Position numbers and translations under genes: made by a program
From: Planctomycetales bacterium ZRK34
GTDB lineage: Bacteria; Planctomycetota; Phycisphaerae; Phycisphaerales; Zrk34
Direction: 5' to 3'
DNA: 64,000 bases
Assembly: GCA_014873095.1 (NCBI GenBank)
Contig: CP050848.1
Coordinates: forward strand, 4,523,850 to 4,587,849
Shown: positions 22,880 through 32,500 of the stretch, in pieces
Layout of the letters: each line of letters starts with the position of its first letter
How positions within the stretch are numbered: position 1 is the stretch's first letter
The notes under the pieces: model-generated
Databases searched by the model: none
What the model was told of the DNA's origin: nothing
The model's input: only the letters and a program-made list of their open reading frames with translations

Positions 22880-24856
22880 TTACCCTTCTGGTGCTGCGAA
22901 GGCGAGGTGTTCAGTGAGCCAGTCATCGGTACGCAGGACGGCGCGACGATTGCGGTAGGCCGCGGCTTCAGCGCGGCGCTGGGTTCGGGTGAAAAATCTT
23001 GAGGAACGGCCGAATCTTTTCAGCCACCTGGGGGCGTGGCGTCGAATCAATTCATCTTCGAGACTGATGATGGCGACTGCGGTGCCGGGATCACCTTGGC
23101 GAGCGGCGCGGCCAAAAAGCTGGCGGTCGACACGGCCGGTCTCGTGCCGCTCGGTGGCGATGACATGTAAGCCGCCGAGTTCAGCGACGCCTTGGCCGAG
23201 TTTGATGTCGGTGCCGCGTCCAGCCATGTTGGTGGCGACCGTGACGCGCCCGGCCTGACCGGCCTGCGCAATGATCTGGGCTTCGGTTTCGTGGTAGACG
23301 GCATTGAGCACCTGATGGTCGATGCCGACGATGGTCAGTTGTTCGCTGAGTTGTTCGCTGGCCTCTACGCTGCGCGTGCCAATGAGCACCGGGCGACCGG
23401 TGGCGTGAATCCGCCGGATTTCGTCGACCACAGCGGTCCATCGATCGGCAGCCTTGTGATGAATCTGATCGCGAGCGATCTCGAGCCGACACGGCCGGTG
23501 CGTTGGAATACGCACCACCGGCAGGCGGTAGATCTGCCATAACTCGCTGCGCGCTTCGATGGCTGTTCCGGACATGCCCCCGAGCCGGCGATACAGGCGG
23601 AAAAAGTTCTGAAAACTGACACGCGCCAGCGTTTGTTTCAACGGCTGGATTTCGAGTTGTTCCTTGGCTTCGATGGCCTGATGCAATCCTGCCCGCCAGG
23701 TGCGATCGGGCATCAGGCGGCCAGTGAACTCGTCGACGATGACCACTTTGCCTTCGCGTACCACGTACTGCTTGCCCGGCTGATAAAGTTCGCGGGCGAC
23801 CAGGGCCTGTACGATCAACTCTTCACTCCGCCGGCGACCGGCCCACAGACCACGTCGGTTGGCTCGTAGATCATCGAGCAGCTTGCGACCCGATTCGGTT
23901 AACCGCACCTCATGAAAGCGGTGATCAACGCGATAGTGCCGTTCAAACTCGAACCGATCAACCAGTTGAGCGGCCTGTTGATAGGCCTCGGTCGACTCGG
24001 CATTGGGGGCTTCGCCGGAGATGATCAAGGGCGTGACGGCTTCATCGATGAGCACGGAATCAGCTTCGTCGACGATCGCGTATTCCAGGCCGCGCATGAC
24101 CAGTTGATGAGCGCCGGCGCATGATCCGAAGGTCAGTTCATTCAGCAGCATGGATGTGAGCGTGCGACTGCGGCCAAGTGCCAATCGGTCTCGTAGGAAA
24201 TCAGCCGTCACCTCTTTATTGGTGCAGTAGGTGATGTCCGCAGCATAGGCTTCACGACGCTCGGCCGGTTCAGAGTCCTGCTGGATCGCCGCGACGCGCA
24301 GGCCGCAGAATTGATAGATCGGTGTCATGGTCTCAGCGTCACGCCGAGCGAGGTAGTCGTTGACGGTGATGACATGACACCCACGGCCGCGCCAACCGGC
24401 GATGGTGGTGGGTAAGGAGGCTGTCAATGTCTTGCCTTCACCCGTTGCCATCTCGGCCACGCATCCATCATGCAACGCCAGGGCGCCGGCAATCTGTTCT
24501 CGATAGGGTCTTAAGCCAAGTTGCCGGTAAGCGACTTCTCCGACCAGGGCGAAGGCCTTGTCCAGTTCTTCCGTGGTGTCGCGGCTCAAGCGGAAAGTGT
24601 CTCGCAATCGGTGAGCGGACTCGGCCAGTTGATCATCAGACTGCTGGGTAAATGTATGTTGCAGGCAAATAATGCGTTCGGCACGACGGAGGTAGCGGCT
24701 CTGGCGGCGTGCGAGGCGTCGAACGGTCCCCTCGAAGCGCAACCACGCCGCATCCAGTCCCTTGGGGAGTTTGGGCGGCTGCATGTCTTGCGCCATCGTG
24801 CGCCACAAAGCGCTTGGTGGGGCGGATTGCATGGTCGGATTTGAGATCGTCGACAT
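22880..24856 (-). CDS. SecA paralogue lacking the C-terminal scaffold (accessory preprotein translocase ATPase)
   Basis: The protein has the SecA motor: Walker A (MATGEGKT, about residues 137-143), the VITVNDYLARRDAE motif, DEAD-type Walker B (VDEADSVLIDEA, about 262), IVDEFTGRLMPDR, and motif VI region TNMAGRGTDIKL ... RQLFGRAARQGDPG. It ends soon after ISLEDELIRRHAPRW, so the helical wing/scaffold and zinc-binding tail of housekeeping SecA (about 850-900 residues) are missing; length is about 658. The start at 24856 is chosen because the longer frame lies inside the upstream gene. It closes a three-gene unit with two HlyD-like proteins, suggesting substrate-specific export. Confidence 0.88.
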   Translation of the reverse strand: MSTISNPTMQSAPPSALWRTMAQDMQPPKLPKGLDAAWLRFEGTVRRLARRQSRYLRRAERIICLQHTFTQQSDDQLAESAHRLRDTFRLSRDTTEELDKAFALVGEVAYRQLGLRPYREQIAGALALHDGCVAEMATGEGKTLTASLPTTIAGWRGRGCHVITVNDYLARRDAETMTPIYQFCGLRVAAIQQDSEPAERREAYAADITYCTNKEVTADFLRDRLALGRSRTLTSMLLNELTFGSCAGAHQLVMRGLEYAIVDEADSVLIDEAVTPLIISGEAPNAESTEAYQQAAQLVDRFEFERHYRVDHRFHEVRLTESGRKLLDDLRANRRGLWAGRRRSEELIVQALVARELYQPGKQYVVREGKVVIVDEFTGRLMPDRTWRAGLHQAIEAKEQLEIQPLKQTLARVSFQNFFRLYRRLGGMSGTAIEARSELWQIYRLPVVRIPTHRPCRLEIARDQIHHKAADRWTAVVDEIRRIHATGRPVLIGTRSVEASEQLSEQLTIVGIDHQVLNAVYHETEAQIIAQAGQAGRVTVATNMAGRGTDIKLGQGVAELGGLHVIATERHETGRVDRQLFGRAARQGDPGTAVAIISLEDELIRRHAPRWLKRFGRSSRFFTRTQRRAEAAAYRNRRAVLRTDDWLTEHLAFAAPEG

Positions 24857-24867
24857 GGGTTTTGGTT

Positions 24868-27051
24868 TCAGATGGAATATCGTCGTTGAATCAACTGTCG
24901 GATCGATCGCCACCATTGCATGGCTAGTGGCTTGGCCGGCAGTGTGAAACGCACCGTCACGCGCTGTCCGGCCCACAGATGCGGCGCATCGGGTTCCTTG
25001 TCAGTCGGGCGGAGGTCGACTTCAAAGAAGGGTTCGGTGGTGCGACGGCCGGATTGATCTTCCAGCGACACGACCATGGTGCCGCCTGCCGCATAACCCA
25101 GAGAGGCTGAGGGTAATTCTCGCTGGCCAGCTTGAATGATGCGTTGGATTTGTGCGTCATAGGTATACTCAGGCCTTCCTTCAAGACGTATCTCAACGAT
25201 GGCGTCGTGACCGATTCGGGGGCCGAGATTCTGATCCGCTGTGACGCGGATGATCAGGTCGTCCAGCGCTGCGACATAGCCCACGGGTTGTCCTCGCGTC
25301 ACATAGACGCCTTGCATCCGCTTGATGTCGGGGCAGACCCACACGCCGTCGTGCGGCGCCTGGATATTCAGATCGTCCAGTTGTGATTGAATCCGATCCA
25401 GTCGTTCGGTCAAGGCGGCCGCCTGGTCGTTGAGTGCCGTGAGCATTGCCGGATCATCGCGGCGTGCCTGCTCGCGCCGCGTGATGGCCGCGGACAGTTG
25501 TGCTTTTGTTTGTCGATACTGTGTGTCGAGTTGCTGATTGGTGGCCTGAATCAAGAAGGTCTGATGGCCGGTGACGTTCGTATTGTCGGGTTGGATCAAT
25601 TGAATCCATCCGTTCTCAGCCATGTGAATCACGGCCAGTTGGACCGGTTCCACCACCCCTTGAGCCCGTGCACGATCCGGCATCGGGGCGGCCGCGATGA
25701 ATCCTGTGGCGGTGATGATGCACAAAACGGTCAACCCGATTGCTCGGGATCGCGTACGCTCCAGTTCTGGGTTTGTCGCCAGGTATTGAACGAATTTGCC
25801 GATGGGTACGATGACCCAGGTCGCGGCGGATGCCATCGCCATGATCACGCCGACGAGAAACAGTTTATCCGCCACAAAAAGAATAATGCCGACGCAGATC
25901 AACATGCGATAGATCAATGCTGCGACGGCATACACGGCGAACCACCACCGCTCGCCCGCTGTGTGCGCGGGACTCGGCACGTTCCGAATGCCATAGGCGT
26001 ATTTGCGAGCGAGATAGTAGAGATATTGCTTGGATCGCTCGGAGAGGTTGGCGATTTCGAGCAGGTCGCTGAGAATGTAGTATCCGTCGTAGCGCAGCAG
26101 CGGATTGCCGTTGAACAGCAGCGTGGAGACGCTGGCAATGAAGATCATGTTGTAGGCGATCAGGTGGACCAGCGAACCTTCAGCCGTTTGCGACCAGACG
26201 ATCGCCGCGACCGCTGCGACGGCCAATTCGATATACATGCCTGCTGCCCCGACGAAAGCCCGCCGCCATTTACTGCGGAACGCCCATGAACTGGAGGCGT
26301 CCACATACGGCGTCGGCATCAGCACCAGCAGCATGATGCCCATGGTATGCACAGCCCCGCTGACGCCTTCACGTCGACCGAAGTGCACGCAGGCGAAGCC
26401 GTGCCCCAGCTCGTGCAGCGCCTTGATGGCGACAAAACTCGCGTACAACCACAACAGGTTCTCGGTTTTCAACAGCGCCTGCGGGGAAGCCTGCTGCAGC
26501 AACTCGCCGGTTTGACCGGCCAGCGAATACAAAGCCGCACCAAGCAAGCAGCACCAGAGAATCAAACCGATCGGCCCGAAGACCCAGCCGACCGCAGGTT
26601 CCCATCGTTGCAGAAAACGCTGAGGATCAATCAGCGGAATCCGCACGAATAGAAAATTCATCAACTGCCCGGTGATTTCACGCCGGATGCGTTTGCGGTG
26701 TCGCTCGAAGACCTGTTGGGCGTCTGGCGGAAGATCGCCGCGCAGCAGATTCGACACATACAACTGGCCGAGCAGTTGAATCGTCTCGCCCTGGGTCGGC
26801 GCTCCGTCGCCGAATTGATCATTGCAGACCTGCCAGGCTTCGCTGACGGTGCGCCGCCCGTTGAGCAAGGCGACCAGATGATAAGCCGGCTGACTGACCC
26901 GGAAGTGCTTGTTGTTTGCCGCATCGGACAGCACACACCACGTCTGGCCGCGAAACTGCTGGCGGTGGGTATGGATCGAGACACGCAGTTTCGGCCGAAG
27001 CGCCGCAACGCGATGCCAGGATTCGCTGAATGTCGGACGGGCCACCGACAT
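24868..27051 (-). CDS. PqqD-like / M50 site-2 protease / HlyD-like fusion membrane protein
   Basis: Residues about 35-110 resemble PqqD, the peptide-recognition fold of RiPP systems (WCVLSDAANNKHFRVSQPAY). An M50 intramembrane metalloprotease follows: HELGH near 213-217 and the NPLLRYDGYY motif near 317-326, embedded in several transmembrane helices. After another membrane span near 440 comes a coiled coil and HlyD-type lipoyl/barrel region (QAPHDGVWVCPDIKRMQGVY). The ATG at 27051 follows GGAG by eight bases. Together this suggests a membrane protease that binds a leader and connects to an export adaptor. Related architectures occur in planctomycetes; their function is unproven. Confidence 0.85.
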   Translation of the reverse strand: MSVARPTFSESWHRVAALRPKLRVSIHTHRQQFRGQTWCVLSDAANNKHFRVSQPAYHLVALLNGRRTVSEAWQVCNDQFGDGAPTQGETIQLLGQLYVSNLLRGDLPPDAQQVFERHRKRIRREITGQLMNFLFVRIPLIDPQRFLQRWEPAVGWVFGPIGLILWCCLLGAALYSLAGQTGELLQQASPQALLKTENLLWLYASFVAIKALHELGHGFACVHFGRREGVSGAVHTMGIMLLVLMPTPYVDASSSWAFRSKWRRAFVGAAGMYIELAVAAVAAIVWSQTAEGSLVHLIAYNMIFIASVSTLLFNGNPLLRYDGYYILSDLLEIANLSERSKQYLYYLARKYAYGIRNVPSPAHTAGERWWFAVYAVAALIYRMLICVGIILFVADKLFLVGVIMAMASAATWVIVPIGKFVQYLATNPELERTRSRAIGLTVLCIITATGFIAAAPMPDRARAQGVVEPVQLAVIHMAENGWIQLIQPDNTNVTGHQTFLIQATNQQLDTQYRQTKAQLSAAITRREQARRDDPAMLTALNDQAAALTERLDRIQSQLDDLNIQAPHDGVWVCPDIKRMQGVYVTRGQPVGYVAALDDLIIRVTADQNLGPRIGHDAIVEIRLEGRPEYTYDAQIQRIIQAGQRELPSASLGYAAGGTMVVSLEDQSGRRTTEPFFEVDLRPTDKEPDAPHLWAGQRVTVRFTLPAKPLAMQWWRSIRQLIQRRYSI

Positions 27052-27086
27052 CGAAATCACTCCAAATGAATACTTTCGGGTGAGGG

Positions 27087-28904
27087 TTAAAGCCAGAGTT
27101 TCATACGAATCCAGTTAATCATCTTGCGCGTCCATATCCATGCATACGGAGCTTCTTTGACGTCGACCTTGGCCAGGCCCTCCATGCCCGGCCGCAGCCA
27201 GGATCGAGTTTCAAGCAGGCGAACCTGCACGTAAAAAACGTTGCGCTGTTCTACCACCTTGGCCATCGGATCAATCCGCTGAACTTCGAACGGTAAATAG
27301 TCGCCGGGATGGGACACCGCGGCGAGCGCGCCGATTTGGCCTTGCTCCAAATCGATCACGAGATCTTCCGATACGGACAACTTCGCGTGCATTTCATCCA
27401 GCGGAGCGACCTCAAAAAGGTGCTGGCCAAGCTCGACCGGGCTCCCGATCATCTTGGTCAGATCGCCGGTGACGATGATGCCGTCGATCGGAGCATGGAC
27501 TGTTGCGTGGCTGATCTGCCAGGCCAGCAGATCGATCTGGGCGCCCACGCGTTCGGCATCGGCCAGGGCGATGTGTTCATCGCTGATCTTGCTTTCACTT
27601 CGAGCCTTCTCGGCCTTCTGCAAGTAGCCGCGACGCTCGGCCATGGCTTCGGCGCGCTGGAGCTTGAGTTGCGCCGTGTCCAGTTGCGCCAGGACTGTTT
27701 GGCCAGCCACGACCCGGTCGCCCGGCCGCAGGGTTGCTTCGCGCAGATATCCTTCAAAAGGCGCTGAAATAATCTGAAGTTCGGTCGTTTCAGCGACGAA
27801 AGGGGCCTCGACGCGATAAGTGCCATGTACGAATGTCGCAAGGAGGATCAGCGCCAGCGTGCCAATGGTGGCGAGTTTCACCCAGGTATGCGTCGGCCCC
27901 ACCCATGTGGCGAGTTGTTGACGCGAAGACCTGAGCAGTCGTGCTCCGAACCACTTATCGTGCTGTTCAAGGTCCGCAAGGCGCGGCGTACACAAATCGC
28001 ACGTCAGACGTAGGGCTTGCAAGTCCGCCGGTGCAATGGGTTGATCCGTCGCTCGCTCGATCGTCAATACGCCCACAACCTCGGCGTCCCGTCGGATGGG
28101 CAGACTCAAAACCGTTGTCATGCTGCTGTGAGCGGCCAGTTCACGTGCCGAACGATTGACCACGCTGGCACTGTCATCAACCGGATACAGCACTTCAATA
28201 TCCTGGTCGACGCACTCCTCCATCGTTGATTCAATGAACTGGATCAACTCCATTTTACGTGTGAACTGCTCGCTGTGGCTGATGGTTTCGACCTTGACGT
28301 ATCGCCCCTTGACCCATCCGAGACTGACGCGCTCGGCATCCCATGTGTCTGCGATCTGATTACACAGGGCCATCGCGGCAGCTTTATATCGTTGATGCTT
28401 GTTTGTTTCTCCGAGAATCTGACAGGCATGATGAAGACGTTGCATATCTTCATTGCGATGATTCAGCGCCAGCCGCATCTCATAGAGACTGAGGTAGCTG
28501 GATAAGGGTTCAATTCGCTGCCGGCAGATATCGACCTGTTCGCTATCGACTTGATCGAACTGTAAAGCGGTGACCGCTCGCAAGCTGTCACTGATCAGTG
28601 GCATCAGCAGAAGATATTGTGTCGATTGACTGTCGTCTGAAGAATCCTGCGCAGGCAATGAAACAACTCTGGCCTGACCGGCGTCAAGAACTTGGGGCGC
28701 CAGTCCGGAAACCTGGGCGAACCAGGTCGGCGGCGATACCTGCGGTCCGCTCAGGGGCCAAATGGCTAAAATGTCCGTATTTTTAGGGCCATGGCGCAAA
28801 ATAACGCCTTGGGTCGCGCGACTGATAGAGCACTGCATCGACAGCAACTGACGTAAAAACAACTCCGGCGGACCGGAGAAAGTCTTCAGTTGCTCGCTCC
28901 ACAT
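27087..28904 (-). CDS. GAF domain-HlyD membrane fusion protein
   Basis: The N-terminal half is cytoplasmic with a GAF-like sensor domain (from about residue 175: YKAAAMALCNQIADTWDAERVS; later VVGVLTIERA). A transmembrane helix (ATIGTLALILLATFVHG) leads to a periplasmic HlyD adaptor: paired lipoyl halves (ISAPFEGYLREATLRPGDRV and VHAPIDGIIVTGD) around a helical hairpin, then a beta-barrel. Such adaptors link inner-membrane exporters to outer components. The start is uncertain (GTG 29000 or ATG 28904; neither has a strong ribosome-binding site). It heads the unit divergent from the giant gene. Confidence 0.82.
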   Translation of the reverse strand: MWSEQLKTFSGPPELFLRQLLSMQCSISRATQGVILRHGPKNTDILAIWPLSGPQVSPPTWFAQVSGLAPQVLDAGQARVVSLPAQDSSDDSQSTQYLLLMPLISDSLRAVTALQFDQVDSEQVDICRQRIEPLSSYLSLYEMRLALNHRNEDMQRLHHACQILGETNKHQRYKAAAMALCNQIADTWDAERVSLGWVKGRYVKVETISHSEQFTRKMELIQFIESTMEECVDQDIEVLYPVDDSASVVNRSARELAAHSSMTTVLSLPIRRDAEVVGVLTIERATDQPIAPADLQALRLTCDLCTPRLADLEQHDKWFGARLLRSSRQQLATWVGPTHTWVKLATIGTLALILLATFVHGTYRVEAPFVAETTELQIISAPFEGYLREATLRPGDRVVAGQTVLAQLDTAQLKLQRAEAMAERRGYLQKAEKARSESKISDEHIALADAERVGAQIDLLAWQISHATVHAPIDGIIVTGDLTKMIGSPVELGQHLFEVAPLDEMHAKLSVSEDLVIDLEQGQIGALAAVSHPGDYLPFEVQRIDPMAKVVEQRNVFYVQVRLLETRSWLRPGMEGLAKVDVKEAPYAWIWTRKMINWIRMKLWL

Positions 28905-29125
28905 TTGGGTGGACCCGGGAATTTTAACATGCTGGTTCAAACGTGTGCCCCCGTCAGGCGGACCTGCCACAGTGCAGGGTGGTCCGACTATCATGAACAC
29001 GACAGGTCAGCATGTCAATCCACATTTTCTCTGTCAATTGTTCATGTGTAATTGTCTAATGGCGTGATATTTTGCCGTAAAATATGTATACAAAAAATTA
29101 TTGTGCCAAAGATGATTAGATTGGC

Positions 29126-29155
29126 TTGACGCCGGTAGTCTTTGTCTTTTATAAG
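29126..29155 (+). promoter_or_regulatory. Putative sigma-70 promoter of the giant gene
   Basis: TTGACG at 29126-29131 and TATAAG at 29150-29155 are separated by 18 bases. It would start a leader of about 365 bases before the giant ATG. The match is good, but no start site has been measured. Confidence 0.5.
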
Positions 29156-29187
29156 TGAGACTAGGTTCGAATTGAAACTCGAATCAC

Positions 29188-29235
29188 GGGGCAACTTCTC
29201 CGGGGCGTAAAGCCGTCTCAGAAGTTCCGGGCCCC
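29188..29235 (+). ncRNA. Structured 5' leader element of the giant gene (possible riboswitch-like RNA)
   Basis: GGGGC (29188-29192) pairs with GCCCC (29231-29235), AACTTCT (29193-29199) with AGAAGTT (29220-29226), and an inner GGC-GTAAA-GCC hairpin lies between. The stretches CACGGGGCAA and GGCGTAAAGCC resemble conserved blocks of class I cyclic-di-GMP riboswitches, but the downstream half of that aptamer is not recognisable and the nested pairing differs. It may be a divergent or different motif. Confidence 0.35.
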
Positions 29236-29525
29236 AGACACATTCAATGGCTTGAGCATGTCGGTCGAGTGATCTCGACTTACCGGGTGTGTTGTATGTT
29301 TGAGTGGTGTGGCGGCCTCCGGTGTCCGTATGTTTGTGCGTTAAAAGACGCGCGACACGATTTGCTCAAATATATCTGTTATTTTGCCTATATCGCACCG
29401 CGGCGTGAGTTGATGGTCGTTGTGCGAATCCTATCGGTCAAAACGAATCAGGCTGCGCCGGGTGGTCACGATTCGCATCTTAAGTCTTTGCGCTATGCCA
29501 GCGCAAGATCAGCCAGGGGTTAGCT

Positions 29526-32500
29526 ATGCCGCGCTGGATTAAAATGCTCTCTCGTTGGGCTCGACTTCATCTCCAAGCTGAGCGGATGCGGAATCATGCA
29601 CAGTATTTAAGTCCATTGATTCGCCTTTGGGCACGTACCCGTGTGGCTATAAGAGCATTCCAGTCAAGAATTCATCGCCATGCGGCTGATCGAGGCAATG
29701 CTGATTCGCCCGCCCGCTTTGAGCCACTGGAACCTCGCGTTCTCCTGTCGGCCAGTTTGTTGGGCAATGTGTATGGAGATATTGACCGCGACGGCGTATT
29801 GGGGACGGGTGAAACTGGACGGCAAGCGGTTACTGTCTTTCTTGATGCAAATGCAAACGGCGTGTTGGATACGGGTGAAACTTCAACCGCAACAGATTCC
29901 AGCGGCGACTATGCGTTTGCAGACATTGCTGATGGCACACATCAGGTGGTAGTGGAGGCCCCGATTGATTGGTCAGCGACTGTGCCGAATGATTTGACGC
30001 AATCGGTCACAGTTGACGGCACCGATGTGACCGGCATTAACTTCGGCCTGGTGCCGGACGTTACTGCTGGTGGTAGCGGGAGTGTGGACGAGGGATCCAC
30101 CTACACGCTGAATCTGTCAGCGCCCGCATTGGCGCCCACTCAATGGACCATTGATTGGGGGGATGGGTCGACAACGCAAACAGTGACAGGTTCGCCCAAC
30201 AGTGTGGGCCATACATATAGCGACAACGGCGCTTATACAGTGCTGGCAACTGTAACGGACGCAACATTGGGGGATATTGATGCTCCGTCGCATCTTGTAT
30301 CTGTGTCAAATGTTGCGCCGACTGTGTCGATCAGTGGCGACGCCTCGGCGGATGTGAATACGCTGGCTTCATTCGCATCGAGTGTCAGTGATCCTGGAAC
30401 CGAGGATACCGCTTCTTATCTTTGGGCTGTAACGAAGGATGGCCAGGCATATGACTTGACCGGGGTGACAACAGATCAGTCAAGCTTCAGTTTTACGCCA
30501 GACAGCGCCGGTCATTATGTCGTCGAGCTTACTGTCACAGACAGTGACAACGCCGATTCGGTGGCAACGGCGGACCTGACTGTGGTCAATGTCGTAACCT
30601 GGACCAATGCGAGTGGCGGAGATTGGGGAACCGCTTCAAATTGGTCGACGGGAGTGTTGCCGACTCTTAATGATCGTGTTGTGATTGATCTGGCGAGTCC
30701 CGCGACGATTACGCACAGCACCGGCAACACGCAGATATTCAGCTTGATCAGCAATGCTGACATCCAAATGACCGGTGGGACGCTGGATGTTGCCGACACG
30801 ATTCAGGTGTCAGCAGACTTCCAGCTTGCAGGTGGCACAATCACGAATGCAAGGATTCTGGCCGGCACCAGCGGTGAGGGGTTGAGTGTTACGGGGATTG
30901 CATACCTGAATCAAGTGATTCTTGATGCTGACCTGACGATTCCCGATGGTAAAACCCTGTATGTGGCCAGCGGTCTTGAGCTCAACGGCACGTTGTCCGT
31001 TGGCGACGGGACCAGCAGCAGCGATCGAAGTCTCCAATTCAATGGCAACCAGACGCTCAGCGGCGCCGGCGAAGTGGTCATGCTGGAGCAGGGCGCATGG
31101 GTGCGGATCAATGGGGGCACGCTGACGATCGATGCAGGGATGACGCTGCGTGGTCGAGGGACTGTTAGAGAACTCGGCATTGGCAACCTCGTCAACAACG
31201 GGGCGATTATTGCGGATGTCAGCGGCACGTTGATCATTCGGCCGGACGAGTTCACGAACAATGGAACGATTCAGGCTCCGACCGGAACGCTCCGGATCTA
31301 CAACGACTGGTCCGGCACAGGTTCGGTGCAGGTCAGCGGCGGCAAGTTGGAGGTGCGTGGCAGTTATGACACCACCGGGCTGAATCAGATCAGCAAAACC
31401 AGCGGCGATGTTGAGTTGTATGACACGCTGAACAATACGGGGCAGACGTTCACGCTGGATGCGTCGACGGGTTCGTGGATGCTGTGCGACATGATGATTC
31501 AGGGCGGCGCCATTGAGACGTTGGATGGCACGCAATTACTGTTCAGCGGCAATTTCGTCACACTCAACGGCGTAACGTTGAATACTGACCTGACGATTCC
31601 CGACGACAAAATCATGTATGTGGCCAACGGCCTGGTGCTCAACGGCACGTTGTCTGTTGGCGACGGAACCCACAGCGACCCTTCGACCCTTCGATTCAAC
31701 GGCGACCAGACGCTCAGCGGCACCGGCGAAGTGGTGATGGTGGAGCAGGATGCACGGCTGTGGATCAATGAGAGCACACTGACGATCGGCGCGGGGGTGA
31801 CGCTGCGTGGCCGAGGGGACGTTGAGGATATTGGCACTGGCAACCTCGTCAACAACGGAGCGATCATTGCGGATGTCAGCGGCACGTTGACGATTCGGCC
31901 GGACGAGTTCACGAACAATGCAACGGTTCAGACTCCGACCGGAACGCTCCGGATCTACAACAGTTGGTCCGGCACGGGTTCGGTGCAGGTCAACGGGGGC
32001 AAGTTGGAGGTGCGTGGCAGCTATGACACCACCGGGCTGAATCAGATCAGCAAAACCAGCGGCGATGTTGAACTGTATGACACGCTGAACAATACGGGAC
32101 AGACGCTCACGCTGGATGCATCGACGGGTTCGTGGATGCTGTACGACATGATGATCCAGGGCGGCGCTGTTGAGATGCTGGATGGCACACAATTCCTGTT
32201 CAGCGGCAATTTCGTTACATTCAACGGCGTAACGTTGAATACTGACCTGACGATTCCTGACGACAAAACCCTGTATGTGACCAACGGCCTTGTGCTCAAC
32301 AGCACGCTGTTCGTTGGCGACGGAACCCACAGCGACCCACCGGTCCTTCGATTCAACGGCGACCAGACGCTCAGCGGCACCGGCGAAGTGGTGATGGTGG
32401 AGCAGGATGCGCGGCTGTGGCTCTATGAGGGCACACTGACGATCGACACGGGGGTGACGCTGCGCGGCCGAGGGCTCGTAAAAGATATCGGCACTGGCTA

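Larger units (their letters stand above)
29001..29525. promoter_or_regulatory. Divergent intergenic region between export cluster and giant gene
   Basis: These 525 bases must hold promoters for both directions. Visible elements are an AT-rich core with GTATAC (about 29085-29100), a sigma-70-like rightward promoter at 29126-29155, a structured leader element at 29188-29235 and a small hairpin, GTCGAG-TGAT-CTCGAC, at about 29264-29279. Confidence 0.6.

Noticed and set aside
30810..32330. Long minus-strand frames antisense to the 657-bp repeats
   Set aside because: They repeat with the same period as the plus-strand protein and have no ribosome-binding sites; shadows.
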